A DNA stretch of 64,000 nucleotides from Apodemus sylvaticus (GCF_947179515.1 NC_067483.1:88759835-88823834); one strand, 5' to 3'; shown: positions 1 through 42,663, counted from the first letter of the stretch. Notes: generated by a model not told the origin, from the sequence alone. Made by a program: numbers and translations.

Positions 1-60
1 CATGATACCAACTGAGCCATCTCTACAGTTCCGGGTTTTTCTATATACTGTTGGCTTCTG

Positions 61-176
61 TGGGGGGTGGGTGTGGAGGGTGTTCTCTGTGTAGCCCTGG
101 CTGTTCTGAAACTAAGAGATCTGCTTAGCTCTGCCTCCACTGTCAGATATTCAAGGCATGTGCCACTACAACCAGC
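61..176 (-). mobile_element. B1 SINE, diverged
   Basis: Reverse-complement B1: TGTGTAGCCCTGGCTGT, TCTGCCTCCAC and GTGCCACTACAACC. The copy is diverged and lacks the usual TGGGATTAAAGG core. Confidence 0.65.
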
Positions 177-410
177 AAAGCCAATTAACTGTCACCAACT
201 TTTGAAAACTCTCAGTCCCATGGAAAAACAAGTATAATGATTTAAATAAATCTTAACTTGATTCAACATCAAACACACTTCTTGAGGCCCTGGGTTCTAT
301 CACCACCAATACAAAGGAAAATAAACAACCTAAACATAACAACAACAACAACAAAATAATTAAGGACTCAAGCCAATCCTTAAAAGGTAACATTAAGAAT
401 GTACTGAATA

Positions 411-581
411 GGGCTGGAGAGATGGCTCAGAGGTTGAGAGCACTGACTGCTCTTCCAGAGGTCCTGTGTTCAATTCCTAGCAACCACATGGTAGTTCACA
501 ACAGGTGCCCTCTTCTGGCCTGCAGTCATATATGCAGGCAGAACACTGTATACATGATAAATAAAAAAACCTTTAAAAAAA
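411..581 (+). mobile_element. B2/B3-type SINE with 16-bp target duplication
   Basis: Starts GGGCTGGAGAGATGGCTCAG (tRNA-like A box), has the B-box-like GTTCAATTCC near 470 and ends in AATAAA-containing A-rich tail. Flanked by AAGAATGTACTGAATA at 395-410 and again at 582-597. Confidence 0.9.
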
Positions 582-699
582 AAGAATGTACTGAATAATA
601 GACTAAGAAATGTAAACTCATAGCTTATCACCTGCGGAGAAACACCGCTCTCTTGAAGAGCTGGGAGAGAATTGACCAACAGGGACAGGAGTACTTTAC

Positions 700-31741
<31,042 letters not shown>

Positions 31742-32330
31742 GGTGCCGCCGCTGACCAGGCTGTGGCCGCTGCTCCGCTGCGGGGCGGCGGGGGCGGCCG
31801 GAGGCAGTCCCACCACCACCACCACGGAGGAGGAGGCGGCTGGCGAGGGCGGGGGGGGGAGGCCTGCTCGGCCGGCCGAGGCCCCGGGCTCTCCTGCTCC
31901 CTCCGCCGCCGAGGCTCGGGGCTTCTTCCGCGGGGGCGGGGAGGCTCCGCCGGCGTCCGAGTCGGAGGAGGAGGAAGCGGAGGCCAGAGTTTCCTCGCCG
32001 AGAGAGGCCGTGGTGGGAGGCCGGCGGGGCGCGGCGGGGGTCGGTGGGGCGGGAGGAGGGGGAGAAGGAGGACCGGGCCCTTCCCCCCCCCTCCGGAGGC
32101 GCTCGCGGCGCGGCCCGGGGGCTCGCGGGCACTGGGGGGGGCGCGGGACCGAAGCTGGAGCCCCGACGGCGGCGGCGGAGGCGGCGGCGGAGGCAGCGGC
32201 CGCCTCGGTGCTCGGTCCGCGCCGCTCCGCTCCCTGGTGTGTTGATTCTTCCCCCAGCTGCTGCCTAATGGAGTCCGGGCGCTGGCGTCACAGGAAATGC
32301 CTATACTGCCCTCCTCGCTCACTTCCGGCA
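31742..32330 (-). other. Wdr26: Wdr26 5' leader (approximate), GC-rich and without ATG
   Basis: Between the start codon and the putative promoter core there is no ATG in any minus-strand frame. The sequence is extremely GC-rich, with CCG/GCC-type triplet runs near 32162-32204 and a GCGGCCGC octamer near 32196. The frame of the Wdr26 ATG has no stop until TGA at 32290-32288. The transcription start is not visible from sequence, so the outer border is a guess. Confidence 0.6.
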
Positions 32331-32680
32331 GCAGGTATGGAACCTATAGGGGGCTGTCACCCGGCACGTGTGTGTGTCCGGCAGCCCGGATAAGACCGTG
32401 GGGTGAAGGCGAGGGCGGCCGGGGGTCCAGCCCCGGGGGAGGTGCGACCCAGCACGACCTGGCCCGCCCGTGCGAGGCCGCCCTGGCTCCGGGGCCAGGC
32501 GTGTGAGCTCCGCCCGCAGTAAGTTCGCAGCCACCCTCCGAGGCCCTGCAGGGTGGGAGGTAGAGATCGCGTCCTCGCCGTGCACCGGGAGTGACCCAGA
32601 AAAGGCGCGACCAGCCTGCGTGGAGGGGGCCGCAGACGCCTCGGCACGGGCCAGGGTGGGGCCGCCGGCGGCCTGGTTTT

Positions 32681-34020
32681 GCTGCTGTAACTTCGAGCAC
32701 AAGGGTGTGCTAGGCCCCTGTCCACTGGCTTCAGGCTCTGCACCCAGGATTTAACCTCTGCCTCGTTTTAGGGTGGAAACGCTTGAACTTCCACAGCCAA
32801 GCACCTCACACAGTTGTATCCGTGTCACCCCAGGACAAGGGAGATGACAGCAGAGCAGAGTGTGCTCCACCCTGGCAAGGCGAAGGCTGTAACTGCCTTC
32901 CCTCTGGGAGGAAAAACAACAACTCTGGGGGCAAGAAGTTTCAAAGGCTGAGGGTGTGTAGAGGCGCTTTGCTTTGGAGTTTTACTGGGTTTGTTTTGTT
33001 TTTCTTTTAATTGCTCGCTCAGATGTCTAGTTCCTGGTTCCTGCTACTTCTCTGAGGACAGGGAATTGGGGCACCATTTCAGATTCTGGTTTGAAATTTT
33101 CAAGTAGCCTGAGTTTTACTGTCCCAGCGCTTTAAGGCTTTATTGAGTGGAGAAACAGGGCAGCACAGAACTGTATGTTACTCAGTGGCAAATGGTCCAC
33201 AGGGCCCCTAGTCAGTTACATGTAGTTGTGCCCTAGCATGTAGACCTGATGTGTACAGACATTTTCCCTGACGTGTAGGAAGTCCTTGGTGACTTCCCTT
33301 TGGAGGAAAAAAAAAACTGACAATAACAACAAAAAGAACTAACAAACCTCAACAGCCTCAAGAAGTTTACAACATTCACAGCTCAGTAATTTTGAGGTCT
33401 TTGGGGACAGCCCTTTTTAATTTAGAAGTGTAATAAAAATTACCCTGTGATTTGTCAAGAATCCTGAGAGCTCTGTTGTCTTGAGTCTGGGAAGAGAGAC
33501 AGGAAGCCCAGGGCAGTCTTAGAGAGATGTAGCTTTGTGCCTGTCAGTCTTTAAATAGGCTTTCAGGTGTCAGCTGTAATCGCAAGGTGACTCACATCTC
33601 GCGTTTGTATTCACCTGAGACAGACCTTCGTTTCAGCCCAGGTTCACAGGGCACAGACAGTCTATCCAGCAGAGCCAGAATTACTAGATAGTTAATGCCC
33701 TTCTAGATTGCTGTACAGTAACTTTAGAAATCTCGTTATCATGAAGGCTGTTATTGCTTAGGCAAAATGTACTTTCTGCAAAATGGCTTATAGTAATCTA
33801 CTAGGTTCCTGGTAACCTTCAGGTGGATCAAGTCTGGAACTTAGTTTGAGTAAAGTCTATAGCTTTTATAAAGAAAAGAACCATTTAACTACAGGCCAGA
33901 CTCCCACTCATTAACAAAGGGGGAAGGACAAAAGGAGCAATAATTGGATTTCATCCTCCTCCGAGCTTAGGATGTGCATCTCGGCCTTTCCCCACTCCTG
34001 GTAGCCAAGACTGTTTTTTA
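32681..34020. other. Unique sequence upstream of the Wdr26 CpG island
   Basis: I see no SINE and no convincing reading frame. A short A run is at 33308-33316. This is the likely location of upstream regulatory elements, but no site stands out. Confidence 0.6.
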
Positions 34021-34021
34021 A

Positions 34022-34180
34022 TTAGCCAGGCGTGGTGGCGCACGCCTTTAATCCCAGCACTTGGGAGGCAGAGGCAGGTGGATTTCTGAGTTTGAGGCCA
34101 GCCTGGGGTCTACAGAGTGAGTTCCAGGACAGGACAGCCAGGGCTATACATAGAAACCCTGTCTCGAAAAAAAGAAAAAA
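34022..34180 (+). mobile_element. B1 SINE
   Basis: AGCCAGGCGTGGTGGCGCAC through GAAACCCTGTCTCG. It contains a small duplication, CAGGACAGGACAGCC. Confidence 0.94.
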
Positions 34181-35413
34181 AAGTTTCTGAATTTATGAAA
34201 TCCATACATGTATAACTTTTTATCTAATAAACCGTTGGGAACCTGTTGTCTGGCTCTAGGTCTTTTGAGACAGGTTTCAGCCCTGCTTGCTGGTGAATAA
34301 TTTTGAAATACTATTCTGCACATAACCTCATGTTACCCATATATATATAAAATTTGTCTTGCATTCCCTAGGGGATCTGGTCTTATCTCAGTCTTTCTTT
34401 TTGACTAGCTCTCTTTTTAAAAGCTTTTTTGTTTTATTTTTAGTTAGCTCATAAATTGCCAGTTTCAGATTGTACAGTGTACCTGTATGGAAAGGCTCTA
34501 ATCTCTTGCTGTCTCTGCGAACCCTTTGTCACTGTCGCCTAGTGTGCTATGCTTGTTTCTCCTGAGGACCTCCTATCTTCTCCGCAGTCTGTCAAGACTT
34601 CGTTCCTGTGTACCTCCTCAGGGGAGCGTCTCCCAGCCTCCAGCCTTTGCTAGGAGTATGACTTGTTAGGACTCCCCAATACCTAAGCTTGTGTATGATC
34701 TCATCCTCTGACACCCTGAGGTCACTAAGGAGAACTTTCTAGACCTCTGTCTCCTGGCTTTATCTCCTCTGTCCTCCTACAAAGGACCGAGCTGGGGCTG
34801 GGATTAAGTCAAGTTGCCTCTTAGGAAAAAGTTGCATGTATATTTAGTTTAGGTGCTTAATTAATTCTCGTACACTTATATGGGCCTCTGTGTGAAAGCC
34901 CTACGGTGGGTGCAGAAGGAGGGGAGCGTCAAGTCTTATTTGTTCAGCAGTGGCAGGGAAGCAGGGAGTTTCTGTGTGCCAAACTGTATTGTGTCACTGA
35001 ACTCCACCCCCTCTCTCTAGAAGCAGAAGTTTTGGTTGTGTCACCTTGTCAGGGATGCTGCAGAGTCTGCTACTCAGTGGGTTGTTGAAGTAATCGGCAC
35101 TAAGGCCTTTGCCAGACTTCAAGTTCTCTTGGGACTGTGTATACTTGAGGCTGACAGCAAGTGTATGGACACCTGGAAGGCAGAATCCCGTCTATTTATC
35201 CTAAGACTGGGCTTTTCAAACTAGGGGTCATAGCCCATTTGTGAAATCAATGTACTGTGCCTAATGGATGATTTTTTAAAGTTGAAAATTATACAAGCAT
35301 GAATATTCAGGTAAATCGCTTGAGGGTGGTGTGGTTATTTTGTGAACCTTTTGTTTTAGTGACAGATACATGTCTGGGCTTTATAAAGTAAATGCATTTC
35401 TTCTCTTCTCAAA
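34181..35413. other. Unique non-coding sequence
   Basis: No SINE or gene recognised. Short open frames of about 60 codons around 34906-35224 show no known domain and are at the length expected by chance. Confidence 0.55.
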
Positions 35414-36475
35414 AGGGTTTGAGCCGGGCAGTGGTGTCCCACGCCTTTAATCCCAGCACCTGGGAGGCAGAGTTCGAGGCCAGCCTGGTCTACAGAGTGA
35501 GTTTCAGGACAGCCAGGGCTACACAGAGAAACCCTGTCTTGAATAACCAAAAAATAAAATAAAATAAGAGTTTGAGGGCTGAAGTGATACCTCAGTAGAG
35601 CACTCGTTGCTCTTGCAGAGGTCCGAGTCTGATTCCCAACACCTGTAACCCAACATCCAAAGGACCCCAAGAGGCACATACATGCAGACAGAACATTCAT
35701 ACAGAGAAAGGAAAAAATAAGTAAATTTAAAAAACAATTGTCTTAGAGTTTGCAAAACAGCAGGGTGTGGGCCTTTGATCCCACCACTCAGGAGGCAGAG
35801 GCAGGCAGATCTCTGAGTTTGGGGCTAGCCTGCTCAACAAAAGGAGTTCCAGGGCAGCCAGTACTACACAGAGAAGACCTGTCTTGAAAAACTAAAACCC
35901 AAACCAAACACAGTAATGTAGCAGGTATGGTGACACACACCTTTAATCCCAGCCTTTAGGAGCAGAGGTTAACCTCATCACAGAGTGAATTCCAGGGCAG
36001 CCTGGACTACATATAAAGACCCAGTTTCAAAAATCCAGAAAGAAAGGAAGGAAGGAAGGGGGAGGGGGGAAGAAAGGGGTGGGTGGAGCAGACTCAGTCA
36101 TCTACTTCAGTCCTGATTGGCTAAAAGACAACTCAAGAAATCAAAATGACACGTGACTGGTATATTCCAAGGCAGTGCTTCTCACCCTTAAAACTAAAAA
36201 GATCGCTGGGTGGTGGTGGCATATAACTGTAATCCCAGCACTCTGGGAGGCAGAGACAGGCGGATTTCTGAGTTCGAGGCCAGCCTGGTCTACAGAGTGA
36301 GCTCAGGACAGCCAGGGCTATACAGAGAAACCCTGTCTCGAAAAAACCAAATCCAAAAAAAACCAAAAAGATCAACTTTCAAAAGTAGGCTGAGTTCGAA
36401 TCCAGCCTGGTCTATAGAGTGAGTTCCAGGATAGCTAGGGCTACACAGGGAAACCCTGTCTCGAAGGAAAAAAAA
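35414..36475 (+). mobile_element. SINE cluster: five B1 copies and one B3/ID-type copy, all plus
   Basis: B1 at 35418-35545, tRNA-type SINE at 35577-35720 (TTGAGGGCTGAAGTGATACC), B1 at 35758-35895, B1 at 35925-36030 (partial, followed by a GGAAGGAAGG patch), B1 at 36205-36345 (ATCGCTGGGTGGTGGTGGCA) and a 5'-truncated B1 at 36390-36465. Confidence 0.88.
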
Positions 36476-36539
36476 AGTAGAGAGTTTTGAATATAAAGGT
36501 AATTAATTAATTTAGGATTTGGGAGTAGAGTAGTTTAAC

Positions 36540-36650
36540 ATACAGAAGCCCAGGCTGACCTGGAACTCACTATATAGCCCAGGCTAGCCTGGAACGTATC
36601 CTCTTGCCTTACCTTTTGGAGTGCAGGGATACCAAGCACGCACCCACACA
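36540..36650 (-). mobile_element. B1F-type SINE fragment
   Basis: CAGGCTGACCTGGAACTCAC, then a tandem AGCCCAGGCTAGCCTGGAAC and GAGTGCAGGGATACCAAGCA. An old 7SL copy. Confidence 0.7.
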
Positions 36651-36754
36651 CACAACTCTTCCTACCTTTTCTTCGTTTGAGGTTGTAAAGGGGCAGGCTA
36701 AACTTGTTGCACTGGGTTAGGTTGGGGACAAGCCAGAGTGAATATGGGAGCGTC

Positions 36755-36900
36755 AGAATACTTGGCCAGTCGCCTGACTCTGAACAAGCCATTTGACTTC
36801 TTTGCCCCTAAGACACAATGTCATTTTTATTTTAAAGTAGATAATAACCCCTGTTAATTTGTCTAATGGGGTTGGTGGATGCATAAATGGGATTGGAAAA
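36755..36900 (+). mobile_element. MIR fragment
   Basis: GAACAAGCCATTTGACTTCT, AAAGTAGATAATAACCCCTG and GATGCATAAATGGGAT follow the MIR order (cAAGttActTaACcTCt ... GATAATAAt.cCT ... GgATtAAATGag). Confidence 0.65.
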
Positions 36901-37147
36901 AGCAAACAAACAAGCAAATAAACATGCTAAAATCTTTTAAATTCAAACCCTCAATCATTTGAGGATTTGAGGCAGCTATGTATGGAGATGTCAGGCAGCT
37001 TCATTGTTGAGATGAGGACCTGAGCCACTTTCCTGCCCTAACTCTGCCCTCCAGCCAGGGTCGTCATTCCTGGCATACCTCAGCTCAGCCCTGAGGGAGG
37101 GCGGGAGGGGGGAAAGAGGGGAGGGGGGCCCTGCCACCAAGCCTTTT

Positions 37148-37320
37148 TGTTTTGTTTTGGTTTTTTTTTTTTTTTTTTGGTTTTTCCAGACAGGGTTTCT
37201 CTGTGTAGCCCTGGCTGTCCTGGAACTCACTCTGTAGACCAGGCTGCCTTGAACTCAGAAATCTGCCTGCCTCTGCCTCCTAAGTGCTAGGATTAAAGGA
37301 GTGGCCACCACTGCCTGGCG
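37148..37320 (-). mobile_element. B1 SINE with perfect 15-bp target duplication
   Basis: GCCACCAAGCCTTTT lies at 37133-37147 and 37321-37335. Between them is a full B1 from T-rich tail to GGCCACCACTGCCTGGCG. Confidence 0.95.
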
Positions 37321-37378
37321 GCCACCAAGCCTTTTAACCACTACCCTGTGCGTCTATCTATCTCCAGCACAGGCAGCC

Positions 37379-37381
<3 letters not shown>

Positions 37382-37430
<49 letters not shown>
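37382..37430. repeat. (TG)n microsatellite followed by G run
   Basis: About 24 TG units then AGGGGGGGGG. The copy number is likely variable. Confidence 0.95.
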
Positions 37431-37431
<1 letters not shown>

Positions 37432-38144
37432 GGGGGGGGATGAAGCACCAGGTACATCTCCTGGGAAGACACCTTTGAACTCACAAGTGAGCGTGCACAC
37501 ACCTTTGTCCCAGAGAAAAGTAGCCTTTCCTCAGTAGTTGTCCAGCTGTTCAGAGACCCTTTTGGTATAAATGTCTGGGGGAATTTTCTGAAGGAAATGA
37601 CTACACTAACAGCTTTTTTTTTCCTACCACACAACTATGAGAGATTGCTAGGAGTAGCTTTATAATTGCCATGCCAACCTTACGTAGCACCCCGCTTTAA
37701 CAGTGTGACATAGTGAAGGAACGTTACAAATACTGTGTTAGTGCTCTTCCTGGGAAATGGGAAGGCACTCACAGGAGCTTACATTTCTGGTGGGACAGAT
37801 GTGTGGGCAGTAGCTTTCTGTGAAGGCACTGAATGAAACTTCCCTCACTTTAGATTTCCTAACTGTCAATATATTTTTAAATGTCAACAGGGTTTATTTG
37901 GATTATAAAGAAAATAGATATATTGGCTTTTTAAAATTAATGTTACACTTTAAAAACACTAGTGTTTTTCAAAGAACACTAAAAACCAATCAGTATGGGA
38001 CGTTAACCCTAATAAAAACATGACAGATAAATCAGTGTGTGTTCTGTATTTGTTCTTTAACAATCTTCTCTGTGACCTGGCTCTCCTATATTCTCAGGCT
38101 GCTGTCTCCCACATATGCACCCTGCCATCCTCTCCCACCACCCA

Positions 38145-38266
38145 CCACAGACACACACACACAGAGAGAGAGAGAGACACACACACACACAGAGAGACAC
38201 ACAGACACACACACACACAGAGACGCACACATCACACACACACACAGAGACACACACACATCACAC
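38145..38266. repeat. Compound CA/GA microsatellite
   Basis: Alternating ACACAC and AGAGAG blocks, with the piece CACACACACAGAGAGACACA repeated in variant form. It is derived from slippage and short duplications. Confidence 0.95.
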
Positions 38267-38559
38267 TAAATTCATCTGGGAGTTAAAGAGCAGAAAGGCA
38301 TTTCTATTTATTAACTTTGAAAAGTAGATAAATAATTAATAGCCCAGGGAGTCCCTGCACAGAGCCTCACAACAGGCCCTTTGGGCAGACTTTCTTACTC
38401 ACAGTTCAAATATATTCTTTCTCCCTCTGGCATTATTATAACTCATAAATAATGAAGGGACAATTATGACTTAAGTAAATTCTGGTTATTAAAAATATAG
38501 CCCATATAGAGTTACTAGACTAGTAGATATTTAAAACTGAACATTTTGAAGCAGGTTTT

Positions 38560-38718
38560 TTTTTTTCATTTTTTATATTTGTTTTTTTCGAGACAGGGTT
38601 TCTCTGTATAGCCCTGGCTGTCCTGGAACTCACTCTGTAGCTGGCCTCAAACTCAGAAATCCATCTGCCTCTGCCTCCCAAGTGCTGGGTCTAAAGGCGT
38701 GCGCCACCACCGCCTGGC
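38560..38718 (-). mobile_element. B1 SINE
   Basis: GAGACAGGGTTTCTCTGTAT through GCGTGCGCCACCACCGCCTG. A deletion removes GACCAGG after CTCTGTAG. Confidence 0.93.
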
Positions 38719-38844
38719 CTGATCTACATTTTACCCACATATGTACACCCACAGCCACCTAGTAAAGCCTGTTTCAAAAAAAGTACTGAAAAAAATATCT
38801 AGACTTTCTGGCTCATTTTTTTTTTTAATTTTAAAATTTCTAAG

Positions 38845-39275
38845 GGGCTGGGGAGATAGTGCAGCAATTTAAAGCACTTGTCCTCCCAGAGAAACCTGGT
38901 TTTATTTCCAGCGCCCATGCTGCGGTGTACACTGTCTGTTATTGCCGTTCCTGGGGAATCTGCACGGGAACCAGCCATACACGCCTGCAGCAAAGCCTTC
39001 ATACACGTGAAATAAAAGTGGAAGCAAGGGCTGGAGAGATGGCTCAGCAGGTATGAGCACTGACTGTTCTTCCAGAGGTCCTGAGTTCAAATCCCAGCAA
39101 CCACATGGTGGATCACAACCACCTGTAATGAGATCTGCTGCCCTCTTCTAGTGCATCTGAAGAGAGACAGTGTCTTTGCTCACTCAGATACATAAAATAA
39201 ATAAATAAATACATATTTTTACAGCCAGGGCTACACAGAGAAACCATGTCTCAAAAAAAAAAAAAAAAAAAGCCA
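38845..39275 (+). mobile_element. B3-like SINE, B2 SINE and B1 tail fragment in series
   Basis: 38845-39015 is a tRNA-type copy (GGGGCTGGGGAGATAGTGCA). 39028-39215 is a B2 (GGGCTGGAGAGATGGCTCAG). 39222-39258 is only the last part of a B1 (ACAGCCAGGGCTACACAGAG) with a long A run. GTGGAAGCAAG and GTGGAAGCGAG flank the inner pair. Confidence 0.88.
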
Positions 39276-39512
39276 AATACAACAAAACAAAACAAAAAAG
39301 TGGAAGCGAGTGCTGGAGCAGTAGGTCAAGGGATAGAGCAGGTTTCAGGCCTTGCATGCAGTCCCCAGCACCAAGTAGAGTTTAAACTGTGCCCTTTAAT
39401 ATTAACCGGTTTTAACTATATCAAACACAAAGGAAAATGTGAAATAGAATAAATAATTTTAAATGCATAGGCAAATGTGAAATAGAATAGCCTAAATTTT
39501 AAAATTTAGCTT

Positions 39513-39760
39513 GTTAGCCGGGCAGTGGTGGCGCACACCTGTAATCCCAGCACTTGGGAGGCAGAGGCAGGCGGATTTCTGAGTTCGAGGCCAGCCTGGT
39601 CTACAGAGTGAGTTCCAGGACAGCCAGGGCTATACAGAGAAACCCTGTCTCAAAAAAAAACAAAAAAAGAAAATTTTAGTTTGTTGAATGGGAGGCCATC
39701 AAGCCATCTGTGGTAGCTATGTCTGTAATCCTAGCATTTGGGAGGTGGAGGCAGGATCAG
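39513..39760 (+). mobile_element. B1 SINE followed by a B1 fragment
   Basis: A full-length young-looking B1 at 39515-39650 (GCCGGGCAGTGGTGGCGCAC) flanked by TTTAGCTTGTTA / TTTTAGTTTGTTGA. A fragment, CTGTAATCCTAGCATTTGGG, is at 39723-39757. Confidence 0.93.
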
Positions 39761-40040
39761 AGGTGCAGAGTCCTCAGTTGCTTGGTAACATGTTGATCCA
39801 CCTAGATACATGAGACATTGTTCTACCTGCTTTACATGAATTGTCCTATTTTAATCTGCCGGTGTCTTTCTAAAAAATGAGAGAGGCCGTAATGCCAATG
39901 ATTGGCAACACAAGAACAAAACATGCCCGATACTTCTTGAGACTAGTGGAAGAAACTCACGGCCAGGTCAGACTAAAGATCTGCAGATTCTATTTAACAG
40001 TGATTGGAGTTGCTTCTTCTGAACACAAACTTTGTCTGTT
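39761..40040. other. Unique non-coding sequence
   Basis: A 163-codon frame begins here (39877) but it runs straight through the following B1 and has no recognisable domain, so I do not call a gene. Confidence 0.5.
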
Positions 40041-40183
40041 TTGTTTTGCTTTGGCTTTTTCTCAGTGCAGCCCTGGCTGTCTTGGAACTTACTCTGTAGG
40101 GCAGGCTGGGCTCAAACTCAGAGAGCCACCTGCCTCTGCCTCCCAAGGGCTGAGATTAAAGGTCTCGCCACCACTACCTGGCC
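40041..40183 (-). mobile_element. B1 SINE
   Basis: CAGTGCAGCCCTGGCTGTCT through GATTAAAGGTCTCGCCACCA. Confidence 0.9.
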
Positions 40184-40384
40184 ACAAATTTTCTATGTGC
40201 ATTTCCAAAAGGTGGGGATGCCCATGCTTTGACACCCCTTTGATCCTTTATTCCACAACTTTTGCTTCTAATGCTGGGTCACTGTCAAACACTATGGCAC
40301 CAAAAGAGGTGTGTTGGAAAGGCTTGTCCAGAATTAGAACGATGGTATTCTTGTTTTCTGGTGTCTAGTGGTCTACTCTATTTT

Positions 40385-40530
40385 ATTACTATAGTTTATT
40401 TATTTTGTGTGTGGTGGGGAGTGTGTTGGTCAGAGACAACCTCAGGAAGTCAGACAGACGTCTCCTACCATGCAGGTCCTCAGGCAGAGTGGCAAGTGTC
40501 TTTATCCCCCGAGCCACCTGCCAGCCCCTG
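40385..40530 (-). mobile_element. tRNA-type SINE, degenerate
   Basis: TTTATTTATTTTGTGTGTGG at one end and CCCCGAGCCACCTGCCAGCC at the other are the complement of a B3/B4-type tail and head. Confidence 0.6.
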
Positions 40531-40614
40531 CTTGGATTTTACCCTTCCTTTCCTGTGATGAAAGCTGTCCGCAGCAGAGCTTCCATAATCACTGAGTAAG
40601 ACTAAGAGCTGGCC

Positions 40615-40790
40615 CTCTGGCCAGGCACTGTTCTAAGTGGCATACATGTGTTGTTTAATTTTCTCTTCTTGGCACCCTATGTAATACAGTTAGCCCTATT
40701 TGACAGGTGAAAAACTGAAACCCAGACAATTTGAGGACACACAGTTTGTATGTGTGGCAGAGCTGGGTACTCAATATGCAACTTTTCAGA
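40615..40790 (-). mobile_element. MIR SINE
   Basis: GGCCAGGCACTGTTCTAAGT, CCCTATTTGACAGGTGAAAA and GTGGCAGAGCTGGGTACTCA are the reverse-complement MIR landmarks in the right order and spacing. Confidence 0.85.
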
Positions 40791-41529
40791 GATAGCTGTT
40801 GGTAGACTCTGAAAGGAAGCCGTTGTTTAATTCCTTCAAGGTTAAAAGAACAAATAGTGAAAGTCCTATAAATTAATTTCTGTGCCTGATTGTTTTGTTT
40901 TTGTGTATGTGAAGCCTTTGATGCCTGTCCCATTTCACCAAACTGATTGATAATAAATCAGGGTACCACTGAGGAACACTGAAAGGTTTTTCTTCCTACA
41001 AAAGCTGCTACAGGGGGTGCCTGCAGTGCTTTTTTGAAGATGCAGCTCACTTCTGTAAGGAGTCCTGGTTGGAATGCAGATGTTCTGCCTGGTAGAGATT
41101 ATACACAAAGTCAGATGTAACCTGTAGGCTTAACCAACCAGGACACTACACTAGCAAGTGACAAATATGAACAGGAAGGAATTTTCCTTCCCTGTAAGTA
41201 AGAAGCTCTCACAGATGAAGTCTTCCTGAGAAACTGGAGGAAATTCCCAAGAGTCATGATGCCCTCACCAAGTCTACTTTGCATCCGCCTCTGTCTAGAC
41301 CCAGGTTTAGGCTCCTCAGCCAGACTAGATTCATTCAGGAATCCATACTTGATTTCTTACTGTTAGCACTTTCAGTCAGGTCAGCTTGCAGAGGAGGTCA
41401 CAGACACTTGACTCAGATGAAGTTACTTGGCATAAGATTGATGTATAGGGGTGATATGTAGCCTAGGCTAGCTCCAGGAAGCTGTGGGAGCTGCTGTTTA
41501 GGGAAGGTAGCTGTCTAAGTGTTGTATTC
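40791..41529. other. Unique non-coding sequence
   Basis: No SINE and no gene-like frame seen. A 60-codon frame at 41279-41461 has no known domain. Confidence 0.55.
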
Positions 41530-41885
41530 TATTGCTATAATAAAACCGTGATCAAAGGCAACTTGAGGTAGAAAGGATTTGCTTTACCATACAGCTCACA
41601 GTCCATCTTTAAAGGAAGGCTGGCCTGGGGGTGGGAGCTGGGGCAGGGCCCATAGAGGGATACTTCCTATTGGCTTGCTCAGTTGGGTTTCTTGTGCACC
41701 CCAGGACCACTTGCTCTGGGGTGGCACTGTCTCCAGAAGGCTGGGCTCTTCCACGTCAATCACTAAACAAGAACACGCACCACATAAGCTTGCCTACAGT
41801 CCAGTCTGATAGGGGCATTTTCTCAATTGAGGTTATTCTCAGATGACTAGCTGTGTCCACATTAACACAAACAGACAGACAAACT
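41530..41885 (+). mobile_element. Rodent interspersed repeat, possibly an L1 (Lx) 3' end or LTR-related; class uncertain
   Basis: TCTATTGCTATAATAAAACC, TACAGCTCACAGTCCATC, GGCTTGCTCAGTTGGGTTTC, CACCCCAGGACCAC, ATTTTCTCAATTGAGGTTAT and AACTGTAACCAGCACAGGG follow the order of a very common rodent repeat I recognise but cannot name with certainty. Confidence 0.6.
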
Positions 41886-42044
41886 GTAACCAGCACAGGG
41901 TAATTTTTTTTTTTGTCATATCTAGATGAGCTCTCTAAGAAGGGACACTGTGCTATCTGCTGTGCAGGTCAGTGTACAGTTTGGTTTATGCTGTTTCTTC
42001 TATTTCAGATATTTTGAAGATGGGTGGAGATAAAGATGCCTTTT

Positions 42045-42262
42045 TAAAAGGAGTTTATTTTTAGTTTGTGTGCATGAGTGTTTGCCTACCAGTATGTATG
42101 TGCACTGTGTGTGTACCTAATACCCTCGGAGGCCAGAAGACAGTGTCAGATCCCATAGAACTGAAGACATGGTTGTGAGCGCCCTTGTGGGTACCTGGAG
42201 CCAAATTCTGGGCCTTTATAAGAGCAGCTAGTGCCCTTAACTGCTGAGTGCTCGCTAGCCAC
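42045..42262 (-). mobile_element. B3-type SINE
   Basis: GTACCTAATACCCTCGGAGG, CAGAAGACAGTGTCAGATCC and TGCCCTTAACTGCTGAGTGC are the complement of B3. Confidence 0.85.
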
Positions 42263-42296
42263 CCAAATACTTCTTCTTTTCTTTCTTCTTTTTATT

Positions 42297-42592
42297 TGTT
42301 TATTTTTTCTGAGACAGAGTATTTCTGTGTGGTTCTTCCTGGCTGTCTTGGAACTCTCTTTGTAGATCAGGCTGGCCTCAAACTCATGTAGATCTGCCTG
42401 CCAAGTACAGGAGCTAAAAGCATGTGACACCACTGCCCAGCTTGCTTGGTTCGACCATCCTTTGCCTTCCTTCCTTCCTTCCTTCCTTCCTTCCTTCCTT
42501 CCTTCCTTCCTTCCTTCCTTCCTTCCTTCCTTCCTTCCTTCCTTCCTTTCCTCCCTCCCTCCCTCCCTCCCTCCCTCCCTCCCTGTCTCCCT

Positions 42593-42663
<71 letters not shown>

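Larger units (their letters stand above)
1..699 (-). other. Wdr26: Wdr26 intron 12 (partial)
   Basis: It contains the tail of a B2/B3 SINE (1-28, minus), a diverged B1 (61-176, minus) and a complete B2-type SINE (411-581, plus) with target duplications. Nothing else is recognised. Confidence 0.9.

Noticed and set aside
410..480. tRNA-like boxes as a tRNA gene
   Set aside because: The A- and B-box sequences belong to B2, B3 and ID SINE heads, with A-rich tails and target duplications.
1..699. Search for Wdr26 exon 13 (DHKVYIW...)
   Set aside because: No stretch on the minus strand encodes this part, so the exon must lie outside the window.
39877..40368. 163-codon plus frame
   Set aside because: It reads through a reversed B1 SINE, so much of it is SINE-derived.
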